Source of the DNA: Modestobacter sp. VKM Ac-2986
GTDB lineage: Bacteria > Actinomycetota > Actinomycetes > Mycobacteriales > Geodermatophilaceae
Direction: 5' to 3'
Assembly (NCBI RefSeq): GCF_026967795.1
Contig: NZ_JAPVBH010000005.1
Span: 1-64,000 of the forward strand
Length of the DNA: 64,000 bases
Below, piece by piece: positions 48,597-57,464 of this stretch; position 1 is the stretch's first letter, and the number at the start of each line of letters is the position of its first letter. The notes under the pieces were generated by a model. The model was not told where the DNA came from, searched no databases, and saw nothing but the letters and a program-made list of their open reading frames with translations. The position numbers and the translations under genes were made by a program.

Positions 48597-49805
48597 ATGC
48601 GTTCCTACCTGCCCGTGTGGCGGCTGCCGTCCGCCCCGGTGCTGCTGCTGGCCGGCTTCGCCGGCCGACTGCCGTCGGCGATGGTGCCGCTGGCCCTGCT
48701 GCTCATGGTGCAGCAGGAGACCGGTTCCTATGCGGTTGCCGGTGGGATCTCGGCCACGTTCGGCATCGCCACCGCGATGGTCGCGCCCGTGCTCGGCCGG
48801 CTCGCCGACCGGCGCAGCCCGCGCCCGGTGCTCCTCCTGCAGGCGCTGGCCTACCCGCTGCTGCTGCTCGGCGTCGCCGTCGCCGTCCTGCGCGGCGCCC
48901 CGGTCCCGGTCATGTTCGCCGCCGCAGCAGCGGTCGGGATGAGCACCCCGCTCATCTCGGGCACCGTGCGCGCGCTGTGGTCGCGGGTCGACCCGAAGAT
49001 CCGGCCCACCGCCTACGCGCTGGACGCCACCGCCACCGAGCTGGTCTTCGTCGCCGGCCCCACGCTCGTCGCCGCCCTCACCTTCCTGGCCAGCCCCGTC
49101 GTCGCGCTGGCCGTCGCCGGCGTGCTCGGCATCGGCGGCGCCCTCGGCGTGGTGATGAGCGCCCCGATGCGCGCCTGGCAGCCCGTGGCGGCACCCCGCC
49201 GCCGCCTCTTCGCGACCGTGACCCTGCCCGGCATGCCGCGCGTCCTGATCAGCGGCACAGCGCTGATGGTCGCCGTCGGTGGCCTCGAGGTCGCCGTCCC
49301 GGCCTTCGCCGACGCCGCCGGGTCGCCGGGGATGTCCGGTGTCCTGCTGGCCGTGTGGGCGCTGGGCTCCACGATCGGTGGACTGTGGTTCGGCGCCCGT
49401 GTCCTCAGTGCCTCGCTGCCGCGCCAGTACCGCTGGTGCCTGCTCGGCGTGACCATCGGCCTGGCGCCGCTCGCCGCGGTGTCCAGCCCCTGGGTGCTGG
49501 CCGCCCTGCTGTTCCTCGGCGGGACGGCGATCGCGCCCACCCTGACCGTGCAGAGCTCGCTGGTGGGCTCCATCGCCCCGGCGTCGGCGGTCACCGAGGC
49601 CTTCACCTGGCTGTCGACGGTGGCCTTCGGCGCCTCGGCGGTCGGCGCGGCGGTGGGCGGTGCGCTCATCGAGGGCCCGGCCGGCGTCGGCGGGGCGCTG
49701 GTGATGGCCACTGGTGCCGCAGCCGTGGCGGTCGCGGTGACGCTGGTCCCCGGGCGCGGCCCGGGCCTGCCGACGGCTCCCCGGCGGGACGTCGTCCACG
49801 CCTGA
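48597..49805 (+). CDS. MFS transporter
   Basis: About 402 residues with 12 hydrophobic segments. The A-like motif GRLADRRSPRPVLLL lies between helices 2 and 3, and the fold repeats in the second half (GARVLSASLPRQYRW). It resembles drug and sugar exporters of the major facilitator superfamily; substrate unknown. ATG 48597 was chosen; GTG 48585 in the same frame is possible. It is divergent from the CGNR regulator across a palindromic site. Confidence 0.85.
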   Translation: MRSYLPVWRLPSAPVLLLAGFAGRLPSAMVPLALLLMVQQETGSYAVAGGISATFGIATAMVAPVLGRLADRRSPRPVLLLQALAYPLLLLGVAVAVLRGAPVPVMFAAAAAVGMSTPLISGTVRALWSRVDPKIRPTAYALDATATELVFVAGPTLVAALTFLASPVVALAVAGVLGIGGALGVVMSAPMRAWQPVAAPRRRLFATVTLPGMPRVLISGTALMVAVGGLEVAVPAFADAAGSPGMSGVLLAVWALGSTIGGLWFGARVLSASLPRQYRWCLLGVTIGLAPLAAVSSPWVLAALLFLGGTAIAPTLTVQSSLVGSIAPASAVTEAFTWLSTVAFGASAVGAAVGGALIEGPAGVGGALVMATGAAAVAVAVTLVPGRGPGLPTAPRRDVVHA

Positions 49806-49903
49806 GGAGGCCTCCCGGCGCCCGGTCGGCCACCCCCGTGGAACCCGGGCGCCGGACGCTGGTAACCTCTCTCCTCGGTGGTTCCGGGGCGACTCGGGAC
49901 CCG

Positions 49904-49992
49904 GGAGGCTTCGCCTAGTCCGGTCTATGGCGCCGCACTGCTAATGCGGTTTGGGTTAATCCCCATCCCGGGTTCAAATCCCGGAGCCTCCG
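49904..49992 (+). tRNA. tRNA-Ser (anticodon GCT)
   Basis: 89 bases with acceptor GGAGGCT/AGCCTCC and discriminator G. The anticodon stem-loop CGCACTGCTAATGCG gives GCT, and the long variable arm is typical of serine tRNA. The T arm is CCCGGGTTCAAATCCCGG. CCA is not encoded. Confidence 0.95.
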
Positions 49993-50009
49993 CGCACAAC
50001 TGAACACAC

Positions 50010-50082
50010 GCACCCGTAGCTCAACGGATAGAGCATCTGACTACGGATCAGAAGGTTAGGGGTTCGAGTCCCTTCGGGTGCA
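50010..50082 (+). tRNA. tRNA-Arg (anticodon ACG)
   Basis: 73 bases with acceptor GCACCCG/CGGGTGC and discriminator A. The anticodon stem-loop TCTGACTACGGATCAGA gives ACG, and the T arm contains GGGGTTCGAGTCCC. It lies 17 bases after tRNA-Ser and probably shares its transcript. Confidence 0.95.
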
Positions 50083-50098
50083 CGTCTGGTTGAGACAG

Positions 50099-50139
50099 CG
50101 AACGGCCCCGTTCCTCTTCGTGAGGAGCGGGGCCGTTCG
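50099..50139. terminator. Hairpin after the tRNA pair
   Basis: CGAACGGCCCCG pairs with CGGGGCCGTTCG. The stem continues through a TT/AG mismatch to CCTC/GAGG around TTCGT. It terminates the tRNA transcript and possibly the convergent gene at 50152. Confidence 0.8.
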
Positions 50140-50151
50140 TGTTGTCCGGCC

Positions 50152-50430
50152 TCACCGGCGGAAGCCGGCCACCTGCACCTCGCCGGCCGGGAAGCGGGCC
50201 GCGGTGGCCTCGACGGAGGCGAGCGTGGCCGCGGCGCGCGAGCACGGGGAGCCCCAGCGCTCCTGCACGCGGCGGCTGGCCTCGCCCATCGCCTCGCGGG
50301 TGAGCGCGACGAACTCGCCCACCGAGTACGCCGCCCCGGCCGTGAAGACGTCCTCGACCACGGTCGAGGGCGAGTAGACCCACTGCTGCGACATGTCCGG
50401 CCACCGGACGTCGAACTCCACCTCGGGCAC
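50152..50430 (-). CDS. MSMEG_0570-like nitrogen-starvation-response protein
   Basis: A 92-residue protein: VPEVEFDVRWPDMSQQWVYS, then PSTVVEDVF, VGEFVALTREAMGEASRRV, and CSRAAATLASVEATAARFP. It matches the small family first noted in mycobacterial nitrogen-starvation gene clusters. The start at GTG 50430 fits the family's MPEVEF beginning, though no ribosome site is visible. The other genes of that mycobacterial cluster are absent here. Molecular function unknown. Confidence 0.8.
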   Translation of the reverse strand: MPEVEFDVRWPDMSQQWVYSPSTVVEDVFTAGAAYSVGEFVALTREAMGEASRRVQERWGSPCSRAAATLASVEATAARFPAGEVQVAGFRR

Positions 50431-50583
50431 GGGGTGAGTGTGCGTCAGGGAGGTGTGTGGCGGGCGGGGGGCCGGCCCTGACGGTCTGGCCGCGTTGGTC
50501 GGTCCATCCCCAGGAACTGGATGGCCATGTGTACCGGCTTCCCCCACCCGCACCTCAACTGTGACCCACGGCACAGCGGGGCG

Positions 50584-51486
50584 TCAAGAGGTGGTCGGCG
50601 AGCCGTTCGGGACGACGAGCAGGGGCACCGTCGCCGCCCGGAGGAGCTTGGTCGCGGTCGACCCCACGAACACCTGCCCGGGCGGACCGGACCGTGCGGA
50701 CCCGACCACCAGCACGTCGCCGGGCACCCACGGCGTCTCGGCCACCGCCCCGGCCCAGCCGGCGCCGCGGGCCAGCAGCGTGGCCGGCGCGGGCCCCGGC
50801 CCGGCCCAGCCGGCCGCCACCTCGTCCAGCGCGCCCTGCACCTGCCCGGCCCACTCCTCGCTGACCACCTGCTCCATGCGGTCGCCGGCGGCCGAGGGGA
50901 GCAGCGCCGCCCGCTCGGGCACGAACGTGACCAGCCGGACCGGCACCCGCCACCGCTCGGCGAACGCCAGGGTCGCCGCGAGCGCCTCCGCCGACCGTGC
51001 CGTTCCGGCCCACGCGCAGGTCAGCCGGGCCGGTGCGGCGTCGGCCGACCAGGCCCGCGGCGCCAGGGCCAGCGGCACCGGCGAGCTGTGCAGCAGCCGC
51101 TCGGCCACCGATCCGGCCGAAAAGCGCCCGGCCGGCGCCTCCGCCGCCGCCCCCAGCACCAGCAGCCGGGCCCGGTAGGTGGACGCCGCCTCGACCAGCC
51201 CGGCGGGCACCGAGGACGCCGGCACCACCGCCGTCCGGACGTCGTCCACGCCCGCCGCCCGCAGCGCGGTGAGCGCCTCGGCCTGCCGGGTCGCGGTCAG
51301 CGCCGCCCGCCACTGCAGGTACTCCCGGTCCAGCCGGGACGTGACCGGGGTGGCCGGGTCCGGCGGCACGACCGTGGTGACCACCACCGGCGACTGCTCG
51401 GCGCGGGCCAGCCGCACGGCCAGCCGCAGCGCGGCGTCGTCCCCGCCGCCGTGCTCGGCGGCCTCCCAGGCCAGCAGGACGGTCAT
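50584..51486 (-). CDS. Universal stress protein, two tandem Usp domains
   Basis: A 300-residue protein. Domain 1 starts MTVLLAWEAAEHGG and ends with the nucleotide-loop pattern LLVLGAAAEAPAGRFSAGSV. Domain 2 (about residues 155-300) ends with VLVVGSARSGPPGQVFVGST and the beta strand VPLLVVPNG. GxxGxxxxGS-type ATP-binding spacing is recognisable in domain 2 and partly in domain 1. It is likely a stress-induced ATP-binding protein with no visible enzymatic role. Confidence 0.87.
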   Translation of the reverse strand: MTVLLAWEAAEHGGGDDAALRLAVRLARAEQSPVVVTTVVPPDPATPVTSRLDREYLQWRAALTATRQAEALTALRAAGVDDVRTAVVPASSVPAGLVEAASTYRARLLVLGAAAEAPAGRFSAGSVAERLLHSSPVPLALAPRAWSADAAPARLTCAWAGTARSAEALAATLAFAERWRVPVRLVTFVPERAALLPSAAGDRMEQVVSEEWAGQVQGALDEVAAGWAGPGPAPATLLARGAGWAGAVAETPWVPGDVLVVGSARSGPPGQVFVGSTATKLLRAATVPLLVVPNGSPTTS

Positions 51487-51553
51487 CGTGGCCTCCTCGG
51501 CGGCGGTGTCGTCCCAGCCTGCCCGGCGGCGCCGCCGGCGGCCAGCACCGGCC

Positions 51554-52843
51554 TCACGGACGGCGTCGCAAGACCTTGCGGGAGAGCTGGCCGACCGCGG
51601 TGTGGCCGGTGAGCCCCAGGGTCAGGTCGAACTCGGCGAGCACGTCCTCCACGACCTGCCGGACGCCCTCCTCCCCGGCCAGCCCCAGGCCCCAGGCGAA
51701 CGGTCGGCCCAGCAGCACCGCGCGGGCACCGAGGGCGACGGCGACCAGCACGTCGGCGCCGCTGCGCACCCCGCTGTCCAGCAGCACCGGCACCCGGTCG
51801 GCGACGGCGTCGACCACGTCGGGCAGGGCGTCCAGCGCGGCGATCGAGCGGTCGACCTGGCGCCCGCCGTGGGTGCTGACCACCAGGCCGTCGACGCCCT
51901 CGTCGACCGCGCGCCGGGCGTCGTCGGGGTGCAGGACGCCCTTGAGCACGATCGGCAGCCGGGTGTGCTCCCGCAGGAACGCCAGGTCGTCCCAGGTGAT
52001 CGAGGGGCGGGAGTAGATGGCCAGGAAGGTCTCCACGGCCGCGCGGGGGAGCGGGGAGCGCAGGTTCTCCACCAGCGGGCCGGGCCAAGCGCGGGCCATG
52101 CCGACCAGCGCGCGCACCGCCGCGGACGTGGGTCGGGGCTGCGGGTCCCGCGGGGCGCCGGCCGAGGCGGCGACCCGCTCGGCCACCAGTCGGCGGAACA
52201 CCGGGTCGGAGGTGTACTGCGCGATCCCCTTGCCCAGGGCGAAGGGCAGGTGGCCCAGGTCCAGGTCGCGCGGGCGCCAGCCGAGCATCGTGGTGTCGAG
52301 GGTGACCACCACGGCCTCGCAGCCGCTGGCCTCCGCCCGGCCCAGCAGGCTGGCGACCAGCTCGTCGGAGCTCGACCAGTACAGCTGCAGCCAGCGCGGT
52401 GCCTCGCCCATCGCCGCCGCGGTGGTCTCCATCGGCACCGACGCCTGGTTGGAGAAGACCATCGGCACGCCCACGGAGGCGGCGGCCCGGGCCACGGCCA
52501 GGTCGGCGTCGGGGTGCACCAGCTCCAGGGCGCCCACCGGGCCCAGCAGCACCGGGGCGGGCAGTCGTCGTCCAAACAGCTCGACCGAGGTGTCCCGGGA
52601 GCTGACGTCGCGCAGCACCCGGGGCACCACCGACCAGCGGTCGAAGGCGGCCCGGTCGGCGCGCTGGGTGTCCTCGTCACCTGCGCCACCGGCGACGTAG
52701 TCGTGGGCGCGGGCACCCAGCCGGCGCCGTGCCTCGCGGGCCAGGGCGCGGTAGCTGGTCGGCACGCGCGGGGTGCGGCCGTAGACGCCGGCCCGGTAGA
52801 CCGCGTCCTGCCGCCGCCGTCCGGTCCCCGCCGCTGAGCTCAC
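51554..52843 (-). CDS. FMN-dependent alpha-hydroxy-acid oxidase, lactate 2-monooxygenase-like
   Basis: About 429 residues with a TIM-barrel flavoprotein fold. Signatures: YVAGGAGDEDTQRADRAAFD (FMN phosphate side), LLGPVGALEL, the active-site motif VVSTHGGRQVDRSIA with the catalytic His and Arg, and DSGVRSGADVLVAVALGARA with ALLGRPF-like FMN binding. It oxidises lactate or another alpha-hydroxy acid. The extended C-terminus (HTAVGQLSRKVLRR) fits the lactate monooxygenase branch. GTG 52843 was chosen; an Arg-rich open extension upstream is not credible. Confidence 0.87.
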   Translation of the reverse strand: MSSAAGTGRRRQDAVYRAGVYGRTPRVPTSYRALAREARRRLGARAHDYVAGGAGDEDTQRADRAAFDRWSVVPRVLRDVSSRDTSVELFGRRLPAPVLLGPVGALELVHPDADLAVARAAASVGVPMVFSNQASVPMETTAAAMGEAPRWLQLYWSSSDELVASLLGRAEASGCEAVVVTLDTTMLGWRPRDLDLGHLPFALGKGIAQYTSDPVFRRLVAERVAASAGAPRDPQPRPTSAAVRALVGMARAWPGPLVENLRSPLPRAAVETFLAIYSRPSITWDDLAFLREHTRLPIVLKGVLHPDDARRAVDEGVDGLVVSTHGGRQVDRSIAALDALPDVVDAVADRVPVLLDSGVRSGADVLVAVALGARAVLLGRPFAWGLGLAGEEGVRQVVEDVLAEFDLTLGLTGHTAVGQLSRKVLRRRP

Positions 52844-53040
52844 CGGCCCACCGTAGTGACGCGTGTCTCGCCGGCCTGCATGCACCTGCCGGCCCGACAC
52901 GCCCGTCGCGACACGCGCGCGACACGGACGTGACTGGAGTGACGAAGCGGCCACTGAGCGCATGCAGCGGAGATGATCGGGGCAGTGCAGCCAGGGGCCG
53001 GGGCAGTCGCCCTCCGGCCGGCGAGATCGGGGGGTCCACC

Positions 53041-54138
53041 GTGCCGACGTCGTACGCGCGGGCCCTGGCCGTCGCCGTCCTCGCGCTGGGCGCCGGCGGG
53101 GTCGCCCTCGCCACCCCCGCCGCTGCGATGGAGGACCCCCGCCGGCCCACCGCCACGGTCACCCACGGCCCCAGTTGCGGCCCCGGCGTCGTGCGCACGC
53201 TGGTCACGAACGGCACCCAGCCGCACCGGGTCGCGCTGGTGTTCGACGGCAGCGCCGAGCAGGACTCCGCGGTGCTGGCCGCCGGGCAGCAGGTCGAGCT
53301 GGTCAGCGCCCCCATCGCCTGGGGCGTGACCGTCGACGTCTCGGTCGCCGTCAGCGCCGGCGACGGGACGCCGGAGGCCCCGGTGGAGCTCGAGACCTAC
53401 ACCCGGCCCAGCGCCGAGGACTGCGCGGCGGTCGCCGCACCCCCGTCCAGCACCGCCCCGCCGGCCACGGCGACACGGCCCGGGCCCGCCACCTCCGTGG
53501 AGTCGGGGACCACCCCACCGACCACCGGCGGGCCGGGCTCCCCGGAGGCCGCCGTCCCGGCGATCCCGGTGCCGGGCACCTCGCAGCCGGCCGACCCGGC
53601 GACCCCGGCTCCCGGGACGACGTCGGGCAGCACGCCCGGACCCACCGGCGGGACGCCCACCGGCTCGCCGGACGCGGACACGCCGCCGCGCACCAGCAGC
53701 CCCGGCGCCCCGAGCGGCTCGGCCGGGCGGAGCAGTGTGCCGGCCGCCAGCAGCTCCGCGGCCGCGGTCTCCCCGGGCGGGGTGGTCACCGTGCGGGCCA
53801 CCGGCTTCACCGCCGGCGAGCCGGTCGCCGTGACGATCCCCGGGGTCAACGAGCCGCTGACCACCGTGGCCGCCGCCGCCGACGGCAGCGTGGAGACCGT
53901 CGTGCAGATCCCGCGCGGCGCGGCGCTGGGGTCGACCACGGTGCGGTTCACCGGCGGCGACTCCGCCGCGACCGCCGGGCTGGCCCTGGACGTGGCTGCC
54001 CGCGACCGGGCGGTCCCGGAGAGCACGGGCTCACCGGTCGCGGTCGCCGCCGGACTGGCGCTGGTCGGCGCGGCGGGGACGCTCGGGTTGCTGGGTGCGC
54101 GACGTTCCCGCGGCCGGCACGCAGACACGGACCGCTGA
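53041..54138 (+). CDS. Secreted Pro/Thr-rich protein with C-terminal membrane anchor
   Basis: A 365-residue protein: signal peptide (LAVAVLALGAGGVALA then TPAAAMED), an N-terminal beta-rich domain with two Cys, a long Pro/Thr/Gly linker, a second beta domain near residues 245-325, then a hydrophobic helix (VAVAAGLALVGAAGTLGLLG) and a basic tail. The end resembles a sortase sorting signal, but LPXTG is absent; the nearest string is VPESTGS. It is probably tethered at the membrane and spans the wall. GTG 53041 follows a G-rich ribosome site. Confidence 0.72.
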   Translation: MPTSYARALAVAVLALGAGGVALATPAAAMEDPRRPTATVTHGPSCGPGVVRTLVTNGTQPHRVALVFDGSAEQDSAVLAAGQQVELVSAPIAWGVTVDVSVAVSAGDGTPEAPVELETYTRPSAEDCAAVAAPPSSTAPPATATRPGPATSVESGTTPPTTGGPGSPEAAVPAIPVPGTSQPADPATPAPGTTSGSTPGPTGGTPTGSPDADTPPRTSSPGAPSGSAGRSSVPAASSSAAAVSPGGVVTVRATGFTAGEPVAVTIPGVNEPLTTVAAAADGSVETVVQIPRGAALGSTTVRFTGGDSAATAGLALDVAARDRAVPESTGSPVAVAAGLALVGAAGTLGLLGARRSRGRHADTDR

Positions 54139-54220
54139 GCCGGCAGACCACACCGGCACACTCGGACGCACCGGCCGGACGACCCGCACCGACACCCCGA
54201 CGACAGACGTGGACCCGCTC

Positions 54221-54739
54221 ATGGACCAGCACATGGACCGCCTGCACGACGGCGCGCCGCCCCGAGGCGTGCCCCGTGACGTGCGCGGCCTGGCTGCGGC
54301 CGGGCCCAGCAGCACCGAGACCTGGCTGCGCATCGTCCAGGTGCACGACCGCATCACCCACCGCGTGGACTCTGCCCTGCACCGCCAGCACGGGCTGTCG
54401 CTGACCGGGTTCGAGGTGCTGCGCCGGGTGGCGGAGTCGCCGGAGGAGTGGGCGTCGATGGGCGACCTGGCCGAGGCCGTCGGGCTCAGCCGCCCGGGCA
54501 TCACCAGCACCGTCAACCGGCTCGTGGACGACGGCCTGGTGACCCGCGAGCGACTGGGGGAGGACCGGCGGCTGCTGCACGCCCGGCTGACCGACTCCGG
54601 CCGGGAGCGGGTGCGCGCCGCGACCGCCACCCACGACGACCTGGTGGCCCACCTGCTCACCATGCTCGGCGACGACGCCCCCGTGGTCACCGACGCCCTG
54701 GCCCGGGTCTCCGCGGCCACCCGCCGCCCCCGCTCGTAG
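54221..54739 (+). CDS. MarR-family transcription regulator
   Basis: A 172-residue protein. The winged helix-turn-helix region has GLSLTGFEVLRRVAESPEEW, MGDLAEAVGLSRPGITSTVN with recognition helix, and RLVDDGLVTRERLGEDRRLL with the conserved DxR wing. It likely forms a dimer that represses a stress or efflux gene. ATG 54221 was chosen; ATG 54233 and GTG 54209 are alternatives. It lies 82 bases after the secreted Pro/Thr protein gene, but the target is not evident. Confidence 0.87.
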   Translation: MDQHMDRLHDGAPPRGVPRDVRGLAAAGPSSTETWLRIVQVHDRITHRVDSALHRQHGLSLTGFEVLRRVAESPEEWASMGDLAEAVGLSRPGITSTVNRLVDDGLVTRERLGEDRRLLHARLTDSGRERVRAATATHDDLVAHLLTMLGDDAPVVTDALARVSAATRRPRS

Positions 54740-54780
54740 CGTCCGCCGCCGGTGGCGGGCAGGCGGACCTCTCCACCGGG

Positions 54781-54818
54781 TCCCGCCCCGACGCAGGCAC
54801 CGCTGCCCCGGGGCGGGA
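54781..54818 (+). terminator. Hairpin after the MarR gene
   Basis: TCCCGCCCCG pairs with CGGGGCGGGA around an 18-base loop, about 40 bases after the MarR stop. It separates this gene from the heptose operon. Confidence 0.6.
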
Positions 54819-54951
54819 TAGGCGACCAGACCGGTGATCGCGACGGATCCGACGCGTGAGGGTCCCTCGATCGGGGTAATCCGCCGCCTGCCCGGCGAAA
54901 ACTTAAAGCCCGTAGTGTTTCTCCGGTGGACCTGCAGGGGATCGTGAGGGC

Positions 54952-56451
54952 ATGACGGGTGACCTGAGCGGCTGCACGGTGGTCGTGCCGACCGTCGGCC
55001 GCCCGTCCCTCGACGTGCTGCTCGAGGCCCTCGCCACCAGCACCGGGCCCCGCCCGGCCGAACTCGTGCTCGTCGACGACCGGCCCACCGGTGAGCCGCT
55101 GCGCCCCGAGCGCCCGGGTCTGCCCCCGGTGCGGGTGGTGCGCACCGGCGGCGGTGGCCCGGCCCGCGCCCGCAACCTGGGCTGGCGCACCGCGACCACC
55201 GAGTGGATCGCCTTCCTCGATGACGACGTCGTCCCCGACCCCGACTGGTACGACCGGCTCGCCACCGACCTGGCCGCGCTCCCGGACGACGTCGCCGGCA
55301 CGCAGGGCCGGGTGCGCGTGCCGCTGCCCACCGACCGCCGGCCCACCGACTGGGAGCGCGGCACCGCGGGCCTGGCCACCAGCAGCTGGATCACCGCCGA
55401 CCTCGCCTACCGCCGGTCCGCCCTGGCCGCGGTCGGCGGGTTCGACGAGCGCTTCCCGCGCGCCTTCCGGGAGGACTCCGACCTGGCGCTGCGGGTCATG
55501 GACACCGGGTCCACGCTGACCCGCGGGCAGCGCTGGATCACCCACCCGGTGCGCCCGGTCGACCGCTGGGTCTCCGCCCGCGTGCAGGCCGGCAACGCCG
55601 ACGACGTGCTGATGCGCCGGCTGCACGGCCCCACCTGGCGCGACCGCGCCGACGCCGCCGTCGGCCGCCGCCCCCGGCACCTCGCGGTCACCGGCGCCGC
55701 GCTCGCCACCGTCGGGCTGCTGGCCGCCAGGAGGCCCAGGGCCGCCGGGCTGGTGGCGCTGGGCTGGCTCGCCGGGACGGCGGAGTTCGCCTGGGCCCGC
55801 ATCGCCCCCGGCCCGCGCGACCGCGCCGAGGTCACCACCATGGCCCTGACCAGCGCGGTCATCCCGCCGCTGGCCACCTGGCACTTCCTGCGCGGCGCCG
55901 TCGTGCACCGCGACGTCCTGGCCTGGCGCGGTCTGCCGGACCTGGTGCTCTTCGACCGCGACGGCACGCTCGTGCACGACGTCCCCTACAACGGCGACCC
56001 GGCGCTGGTCGCCCCCGTCGACGGCGCCCGCGAGGCGCTGGACTCCCTGCGCGCCCGGGGCGTGCGGATCGGGCTGGTCACCAACCAGTCGGGGGTCGGC
56101 CGCGGGCTGATCACCCGGGCCCAGGCCGACGCCGTCAACGCCCGGGTCGCCGAGCTGCTGGGCCCCTTCGACACCGTGCAGGTCTGCCCGCACGCCCCCG
56201 AGGACGGCTGCGACTGCCGCAAGCCCGCGCCGGGCATGGTCACCGCCGCCTGCGCCGAGCTCGGCGTCGACCCGGCCCGCTGCGTCGTCATCGGCGACAT
56301 CGCCGCCGACCTGGGTGCTGCGGCCGCCGCCGGTGCGCACGGCATCCTCGTGCCCACGCCGGTCACGCTGCCGGCCGAGGTCACCGCCGCCCGGCACCGC
56401 GCGCCCACGCTCACCGAGGCGGTCGGTGACGTGTTGGCAGGAGCCTGGTGA
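54952..56451 (+). CDS. GT2 glycosyltransferase fused to GmhB-like HAD phosphatase
   Basis: A 499-residue fusion, first gene of the operon. Residues 1-250 are GT2: VVVPTVGRPSLDVLLEAL, FLDDDVVPDPDW, FREDSDLALRVMD. A hydrophobic stretch follows at about 240-315. Residues about 325-499 are a HAD phosphatase of the heptose-bisphosphate/histidinol-phosphate type: FDRDGTLVHDVPY near residue 334, VTNQSGVGRG, CPHAPEDGCDCRKPAPGM with the zinc-loop Cys residues, and VIGDIAADLGAA. The second half likely removes the 7-phosphate of a heptose 1,7-bisphosphate, while the GT2 half adds a sugar. The last four bases (GTGA) start the next gene. Confidence 0.88.
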   Translation: MTGDLSGCTVVVPTVGRPSLDVLLEALATSTGPRPAELVLVDDRPTGEPLRPERPGLPPVRVVRTGGGGPARARNLGWRTATTEWIAFLDDDVVPDPDWYDRLATDLAALPDDVAGTQGRVRVPLPTDRRPTDWERGTAGLATSSWITADLAYRRSALAAVGGFDERFPRAFREDSDLALRVMDTGSTLTRGQRWITHPVRPVDRWVSARVQAGNADDVLMRRLHGPTWRDRADAAVGRRPRHLAVTGAALATVGLLAARRPRAAGLVALGWLAGTAEFAWARIAPGPRDRAEVTTMALTSAVIPPLATWHFLRGAVVHRDVLAWRGLPDLVLFDRDGTLVHDVPYNGDPALVAPVDGAREALDSLRARGVRIGLVTNQSGVGRGLITRAQADAVNARVAELLGPFDTVQVCPHAPEDGCDCRKPAPGMVTAACAELGVDPARCVVIGDIAADLGAAAAAGAHGILVPTPVTLPAEVTAARHRAPTLTEAVGDVLAGAW

Positions 56452-57464
56452 CGCGCGGCCTCCCCAGCCGCACCGTCCTGGTCGCCCGGCTGGACAACGC
56501 CGGGGACGTGCTGTTGCAGGGCCCGCTGGTGCGGGCGGTCGCGGCCGGTGCCAACCGGGTGGTCTTCCTGGCCAGCCCGCAGGGCACCGCCGCCGCCGAG
56601 CTGCTGCCCGGCGTCGACGAGGTGCTGACCTGGCACTGCCCGTGGATCGACGGGCACCCCCAGCCCGTCGACGCCGCCGACCTGGCCGCGCTCGCCGACC
56701 GGGTGCGCGCCGCCGGGGTCACCGAGGCCGTCGTCTCCACGTCGTTCCACCAGTCGCCGCTGCCGCTGGCCCTGGTGCTGCGCACCGCCGGCGTGGCCCG
56801 GATCAGCGCGATCAGCGTCGACTACCCCGGCTCGCTGCTCGACGTCCGGCACCGCACCGACGACGACCAGCCCGAGCCCGAGCGCGCGCTGTCCCTGGCC
56901 CGGGCCGCCGGGTTCGAGCTGCCCGCCGGCGACGACGGCCGGCTCGCCGTCCGCCGTCCGCTGCCGGCCACCGACCGGGTCCCCGGCTACGTCGTCCTGC
57001 ACCCGGGCGCCTCGGTGCCCGCCCGCGCTTGGCCGGCCGAGCGTTGCGCCGAGGCCGTCGAGGCCCTCGCCAACGCCGGGTACCGCGTGCTGGTCACCGG
57101 CGGGCCGGGGGAGCGGGGGCTCACCGCCGCCGTCGCCGGCACCCGCGGCACCGACCTGGGCGGGGCCACCACGCTGGCCGAGATGGCCGCCCTCCTCGAC
57201 GGCGCCGCTGCGGTGGTCGTGGGCAACACCGGTCCGGCGCACCTGGCCGCCGCCGTGGGCACGCCCGTCGTCTCGCTGTTCTCCCCAGTGGTGCCGGCCG
57301 TGCGGTGGGCGCCCTACGGCGTCCCGACCGTGCTGCTGGGCGACCAGTCCGCCCCCTGCCGCGACTCCCGGGCCCGCGAGTGCCCGGTGCCGGGGCACCC
57401 CTGTCTGTCCTCCGTCACCGCGGCCGACGTCGTCGCCGCCGTCGAGAAGCTGGTGGCCGCGTGA
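56448..57464 (+). CDS. GT9 family glycosyltransferase (heptosyltransferase-like), first copy
   Basis: A 338-residue GT-B enzyme. The N-terminus TVLVARLDNAGDVLLQGPLV is the typical GT9 start. The C-terminal half shows VVLHPGASVPARAWPAERCA and VVVGNTGPAHLAAAVGTPVV (the NTG-PAHLAAA nucleotide-heptose binding signature). A Cys-containing tail CRDSRARECPVPGHPCL is also seen in heptosyltransferases. It would transfer heptose from the nucleotide-heptose made by this operon. GTG overlap with the previous gene. Confidence 0.9.
   Translation: MTRGLPSRTVLVARLDNAGDVLLQGPLVRAVAAGANRVVFLASPQGTAAAELLPGVDEVLTWHCPWIDGHPQPVDAADLAALADRVRAAGVTEAVVSTSFHQSPLPLALVLRTAGVARISAISVDYPGSLLDVRHRTDDDQPEPERALSLARAAGFELPAGDDGRLAVRRPLPATDRVPGYVVLHPGASVPARAWPAERCAEAVEALANAGYRVLVTGGPGERGLTAAVAGTRGTDLGGATTLAEMAALLDGAAAVVVGNTGPAHLAAAVGTPVVSLFSPVVPAVRWAPYGVPTVLLGDQSAPCRDSRARECPVPGHPCLSSVTAADVVAAVEKLVAA

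Noticed and set aside
49904-50082. tRNA pair as an integration site of a mobile island
   Set aside because: No integrase gene and no repeat of a tRNA 3' end were found nearby.
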